Below, one piece after another: positions 32,375-36,753 of a DNA stretch of 36,753 nucleotides. The notes under the pieces were generated by a model. It searched no databases. It worked only from the letters and a program-made list of their open reading frames with translations, and was not told the origin of the DNA. The DNA is from Emmonsiellopsis sp. PD_33 (lineage: Eukaryota > Ascomycota > Eurotiomycetes > Onygenales > Ajellomycetaceae), in contig JANTQF010000347.1 of NCBI GenBank assembly GCA_032988165.1, forward strand, positions 1 through 36,753. Reading direction: 5' to 3'. How positions within the stretch are numbered: position 1 is the first letter of the stretch; the number at the start of each line of letters is the position of its first letter. A program made the translations under genes and the position numbers.

Positions 32375-34290
32375 TCAACCATTCGTAACCCTCTTAACCC
32401 AAATACTCGACGCCTCATAATACAGACCTTCATCCTGCTTCTTCCGCGCCCTCATCAACTTCATCCCAACCTCATGTTCCTCCTTCCGAATCTCATCGAG
32501 CTCGTTATTCAAACTGGCAACAGACTTCTTAACCTCGTTGCGCGCCATCATGTCATACGCCACCGAGCTCGGCTGGATCACCTGTGTCAGCTCGTGGATG
32601 ATCGTGTCGATGTTCGCCTTGCGCCGGGCTAGGTCGTTGAGTTTCGCTTCCATTGCGTCGATGCGGTTGCGCGCTTCCATTTCTGGTGGGCTCCGGGGGA
32701 GCGTTTTTGTGGCGCTTGTTGAGGTGGAGATTTCAGAAGGTGTGGGTTTGCGGGTTGTTGCTTTGATGCGCATGGCGGCGGGGACGGTGGGGACTGGGGG
32801 GGCGGATTGGTCGGGTCGTGGAGTTTGAGGCGGGCTGCCTGGCTCTGTGGTTGCGTAGGTGGTTACGCTGAATCGGCTGTAGGGTTCTGGGTCGAAGGAG
32901 ACGTTTTGGAGATTGGCGGCGTAGTCGGGTTCGGGTTGTTGGGTGGGGTGGTGGACAGGCTGGTTGTCGTAGGTGTTTTCTGGTCTCGCGGGCGCGCCGC
33001 TTACGGACCGCGAGGTGGGTGTGGAGGAGGGATGTCTGGCTGAGGTAGGAGTATTGGCGCCCGCTTTCAGGGGAACAATGGGTTTAATCGATGGATCCGC
33101 GGGTACGCTGCCCGGTTCTCTCGATTTGCCAACGGTTAGCGGAGGAAGGCCGCCGGCAGCTTGACCAGGAACTGATTTCCGCTCTACTGTCGACACGCTA
33201 TCTTTCCGCGGTGGGATATTCAACGGCGGAAGTTTTGTCCCCTTCTTAGATTCTATCGGGGTAACAAGCGGATTCCGGCCACTTGCGCCCTTCCACGGCT
33301 CACGGGCGGGCGGGGCTAGCACGATATCGTTCTTATCTGGCTGCTGACGTCTGCTTTCCATGAATTTTCTCCTGGCCTGGTTCAATTCCTTCCCCTTGGC
33401 TAGGAAGTTAAACTGTGACTTGGACTGCTGTTTCGACGTTGGGGTTTCCTTGACAATTTTGCTCCCGGGCCTAACCTGGGCTGGTTTCCCTTTTTCACTC
33501 TCAGTAGGCTCTCCCGAAAAATCATCCCATCTCGTCAGGCGATTGGGATTCTGGGCTGGAGATGTCGGTTTCAGCCTCGACGTCGCAGACGGGCCAGACG
33601 TTTCATGTGGCGTTGGTGGTTGTGGTGCTTGCGCCGCCATGACGTCCTTGCGGGGTACTGGTAGAGCGCTGGCATAGCGGTTACTTGTTCTTCTAACAGG
33701 GAAGTGCTGTGGTTGGTCCGAAATATTGTCTATGGGAGAGATATCGGGACTTTCGTAAGGGCCGGTGGGTGTTCTGATGGGGGAGTCTGGCGGCGAGATG
33801 TCTTCGTACTCGCTGTCGCGGTAGCCAGAGGTATATGCGTCGGACTGGGAGTGCTGGTGCTGAGGGTGATGCGCGGCGGCGTATCGGGTCGCCATGTCTA
33901 CCGGATAAGACTCTCGCTGGGAGTAGATAGACGACGCTACTGGCGGGCGCGAGTGCGGGTTTTCTCTGAGGGCGTTTGGCTCCATTGATTTGCTTTTGCG
34001 CATTGGATGTGCTTATTAGTTACTGCGGCGGCACACGAGCAGCCAAAGACACATGTACACACAGATACACGTCCTAGGCACTGGGGACGGGCTGCTTACA
34101 ACGGCAGAGGGGGCAGCCCCGGGCCAGCATGGCGGTCGCTGGGCTGGCGCTGGTGATGCTGGGCGTGGACGGCATTCGCTCCAGGGCTGGCGATGGGCGA
34201 CATGGCCTGGAGAGTCTTGTTATCAAAGGTGGTCGCAACTAGCGTGGGATTGCCGATGGCGGGCTCCCTCGAGCGGTTCTTCTTGAACAT
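32375..34290 (-). CDS. Serine/proline-rich protein with C-terminal coiled coil, unknown function
   Basis: Two exons on the minus strand: 34290-34100 and 33992-32375. The intron has a GTAAGC donor, an ACTAATA branch and an AAAG acceptor, joined in phase 2; the acceptor is less typical than the donor. The product is 602 residues. The start MFKKNRSREPAIGNP is basic. Most of the protein is predicted disordered, rich in Ser, Pro, Thr and Gln, with SP/TP sites (SPPDSPIRTPTG, TPTSARHPSSTPTS) that suit proline-directed kinases. The last ~100 residues (ARNRIDAMEAKLNDLARR onward) form a likely coiled coil. I recognise no named family; it looks like a conserved filamentous-ascomycete protein. It is divergent from dap1, about 730 bp apart. 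Confidence 0.82.
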
Positions 34291-35021
34291 CTTGGACACA
34301 GGCTGGCGGAGGAGCAATTGGCAGGGCAAAGAAGCATGTCTGAGGGCTTTGAGGAAAAAGGAAAGCCAGTCCAACGTCTGTTTGACAGTTTCACAGACAC
34401 ATGGTGGCTAATCTCGCACCCGGCCCTGGGGAATAATTAATCTTTTATGTATCAGGATTCACGCGTTCATCCGCCCGCAACCTCCCTGGCCGCCGGCTGC
34501 TGGTGAAGCACTGGCTCCAACGCCCCCAGAACCCTTTAATTTGATACTCCACCGCCACCCGGCCAATCAGCAGCAGGCGGGTGCCGGACTCGAGGCTTGC
34601 ATTCCAGGGTTAGGCTGTGGGATCCTGCGCGGCGGGCTATATATAACCAAGACAGCCAGCAGTGTAACAAAGCACGGCGGAGGGGAGTGGTGGTTTTGGT
34701 GGCAGAGGATGTACGAGCAATGTTGGTGATATGCTCCAAGCAGGCTGGAATAGGCTACTCCCGTTTATTTGTTCGATTGTTGGTTATATTTATTTATTTA
34801 TTTATTTATTCAATCGCGTGTTGTTGTTATTTACTTTTCGTCGACATTGAGACAGATCGCCTCACGTGGTTTCAGCATGCATCACGTGACATCGATCCAT
34901 TGGCCGTCCAACAATGAAATAAGCCTGAGAAAGTCGACGTCGGAATCTCCAACATCTGTATCCCACCTCCAAGTAACAACGCAGCGGTCTATTCCTCGCC
35001 TCTCCCTCACGTCGTTTCAAA
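34291..35021. promoter_or_regulatory. Divergent promoter with two CACGTG E-boxes and a TATA-like box
   Basis: Separates the coiled-coil gene (-) and dap1 (+). It contains two E-boxes 20 bp apart (CACGTG at 34863-34868 and 34883-34888), the second within the palindrome-like ATCACGTGAC, about 135-160 bp upstream of the dap1 ATG. A CCAAT box lies near 34563, a TATATATAA box near 34639 and a TATT microsatellite at about 34788-34811. E-boxes bind bHLH factors; a link to sterol control of dap1 is inference. Confidence 0.5.
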
Positions 35022-35795
35022 ATGGCCACCGGTGTGCTCCCCCATTTGCCCCAGACCTCCTCGTCCCGCCCAAACATGCCCGCCCTGCTAACTCCCGAAA
35101 CTTCATAGATGCCGCATCTCCCCCGCCAGCCGAGGTGTAAGCTCAATCCCGTCGCAATTCACTTCCCGGATGCCCCAGCTAACAAGCTGCTACCAATCCA
35201 GCGCCTCCATCGCCTCCCCTATAAACCTCATACTCCTCTCCCTCTTCGTGCTCCTGATATACATGCACTTCCGCCCGCGCCAGCAGCTGTCGCTCCCGAA
35301 GCCTTCCGCCCCCGTCGTCTTCCGCACCTTCACCCCAACCACCCTATTCCCATTCAACGGCAAGGATGGCGCACCTGTCTATTTAGCTGTGCGCGGACGG
35401 GTGTTTGACGTTTCGTCGGGGCGGAACTTTTACGGACCTGTACGTACAGTACTTGCCTGCCTTTATCCACCGATGCGTTGATGGTGGTCGTGATGGTCCC
35501 ATTAATTATCTAAGCCGGCACTGCGCGGGATGCATGGCTAACCCATCCACCCACCCGTTTACAGGGCGGACCATACGAGAACTTCGCCGGTCGCGACGCC
35601 ACACGCGGCCTGGCCTGCCAGAGTTTCGATGAGGAGATGCTCACTAAAGACCTCAAGGGACCCCTGGATGATCTGGCCGGGCTGGATGATGATCAGCTGG
35701 ATAATTTGAGGGGCTGGGAGGAGCGGTTTTTGGAGAAGTATATGGTTGTTGGCAAGTTGGTTGCTGAGGGGGACCTGGAGGCGGAGAAGGCTTGA
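35022..35795 (+). CDS. dap1: Dap1-type membrane-associated heme protein (MAPR, cytochrome b5-like)
   Basis: Four exons: 35022-35031 (10 nt), 35109-35136 (28 nt), 35202-35439 and 35565-35795. All introns are GT...AG with CTAAC branch sites (35088, 35179, 35538 regions) and donors GTGTGC, GTAAGC and GTACGT. The product is 168 residues: a short N-terminus MATDAASPPPAEV, one membrane span (INLILLSLFVLLIYMHF), then the cytochrome b5-like heme/steroid-binding fold with YLAVRGRVFDV, FYGPGGPYENFAGRDATRG and LDNLRGWEERF. The conserved Tyr residues that bind heme in MAPR proteins are in the FYGPGGPYENFAG segment. Dap1 supports Erg11/CYP51 in ergosterol synthesis at the ER (family knowledge). The first two tiny exons are inferred from splice signals and phase; the last two are firm. 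Confidence 0.92.
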
Positions 35796-36753
35796 TTGTC
35801 CTTTTGGTGGTTTGTTGGATTGGGGAGGGAGGGGGGGTTGTGTGTGAGGAGTGCTAGGTAGGGTACTTGTTGGAGAATATATGGCGCGTGCTAAGAGCCA
35901 GCCATTATGAGGGATGTCGGATCGGTTCTGACCAGGCGGGGCTCGGGGATAGTCTTGCTTCGACTCTATCTTGCTTACCTAGGTAGGTGCGCTTATACCT
36001 ACATAGTGATGCATGCCCCCGAATCTTTCGAACGACGGCTTTTCCTGCTTATTTTATATACGTTCAGATAGCAATCGTTTGGTTGTTGTTCTTTAACGAA
36101 ATCCGGCTTGGCGGATTATGTACGAAAACGAATTTTCTTCTTAAAAAATAGTCTAAATAAATACCTACACATTTCGCTACTTTGACAATTAACTTACTTT
36201 ACCTAGTATATTGGTTGGTTTTGTTGTGTTGTGTTGGGTGTTGTTGGGAAACTCGTGCTCTGGCCTCTTCTACCCAGTTAAAAATAACAAAGTCCCGGAT
36301 ATATCTAGATGGACGGAGGAGTACATTCAGATTCATATACCTACGCATCTGATCTACTCCCCTATATCCTCTTTTTCATCCCCCTTGCTTCCCGGTTATC
36401 GAATATAAGCGGACGAAGTAACTAGTCCACCAAGTTCCAACCCCTCGACAAGAGCGCCCACTACGTCATAGTTAGTTACCTATGCCCCTGAAGCGCCCAC
36501 AGCCCTAACCCCCTAACGACAATACAGCCTGATCCAACATAACCCAACCTGTTGGATGGGCGTTTAGCACAGAAACCGTCATGTAAGAACATATCTCACG
36601 GATCTCAATGGACGAGTATAAAACAACCCTCGAAGAAGAGGCTGAATACGGAAAGCTTGCATTTGACATCTTCGCACTAGTCAGCCCCCCCCCACCACCT
36701 TCGCCCCACTCCGCCCTATGATCCCCACCGCACACTACACCCCCACGGTCGTA
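35796..36753. other. Region downstream of dap1, no gene seen
   Basis: About 960 bp to the window end. GT-rich and T-rich stretches with a CCTAGGTAGG motif near 35980. Frames are under 80 codons with no domain. A further gene may start beyond the edge. Confidence 0.55.

Overview
This is a piece of nuclear DNA from a filamentous ascomycete, most likely a Eurotiomycete. The evidence is short introns (about 50-180 bp) with GT...AG ends and CTAAC/CTAAT branch points, CT-rich promoters, and a compact set of conserved fungal genes: a Ran1-type kinase, Prp4 kinase, Tma7 and a Dap1-type heme/sterol protein. I cannot resolve the order or species from sequence alone.

Left arm (1-6.8 kb). The window opens inside the last exon of a short-chain dehydrogenase/reductase gene (+), followed by the convergent two-exon Ran1/Sks1-type kinase gene (-) at 2328-3643. 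The next 3 kb (3.64-6.79 kb) hold the kinase promoter and no gene I can support.

Centre (6.8-19.85 kb). This is the notable part: 13,055 bp of AT-rich DNA in which I could find no CpG dinucleotide at all, bounded by 98-bp terminal inverted repeats and an 8-bp target duplication (7 of 8 match). The outer element is a Mutator-like (MULE) DNA transposon of about 3.15 kb. A 9.9-kb Ty3/gypsy retrotransposon has inserted into it, with 172-bp LTRs and a perfect CCTTA target duplication. The insertion point lies inside the predicted single intron of the MULE transposase gene. The transposase (about 853 codons) and the retrotransposon gag-pol (about 1760 codons, with protease, RT, RNase H, integrase and C-terminal chromodomain) each stay in one frame over their whole length. 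They are broken only by stop codons and by C-to-T/G-to-A changes in active sites, which is the signature of repeat-induced point mutation (RIP) or methyl-C deamination. The retroelement also carries a second, unrecognised reading frame of about 630 codons between pol and the 3' LTR, and an unusually long 5' leader.

Right arm (19.85-36.75 kb). A gene-free stretch of about 5.7 kb with normal CpG content comes first. It is followed by a three-exon six-pass membrane protein with a YrhK-like C-terminus (+), prp4 (-) encoding the spliceosomal kinase with an RS-rich N-terminus, tma7 (+) divergent from prp4, a two-exon serine/proline-rich protein with a C-terminal coiled coil (-), and dap1 (+) divergent from it. 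Two CACGTG E-boxes lie in the promoter shared by the last pair. The host genes look intact and ordinary. The biological interest lies in the nested transposons, their CpG-free mutation pattern, and the extra retroelement reading frame.
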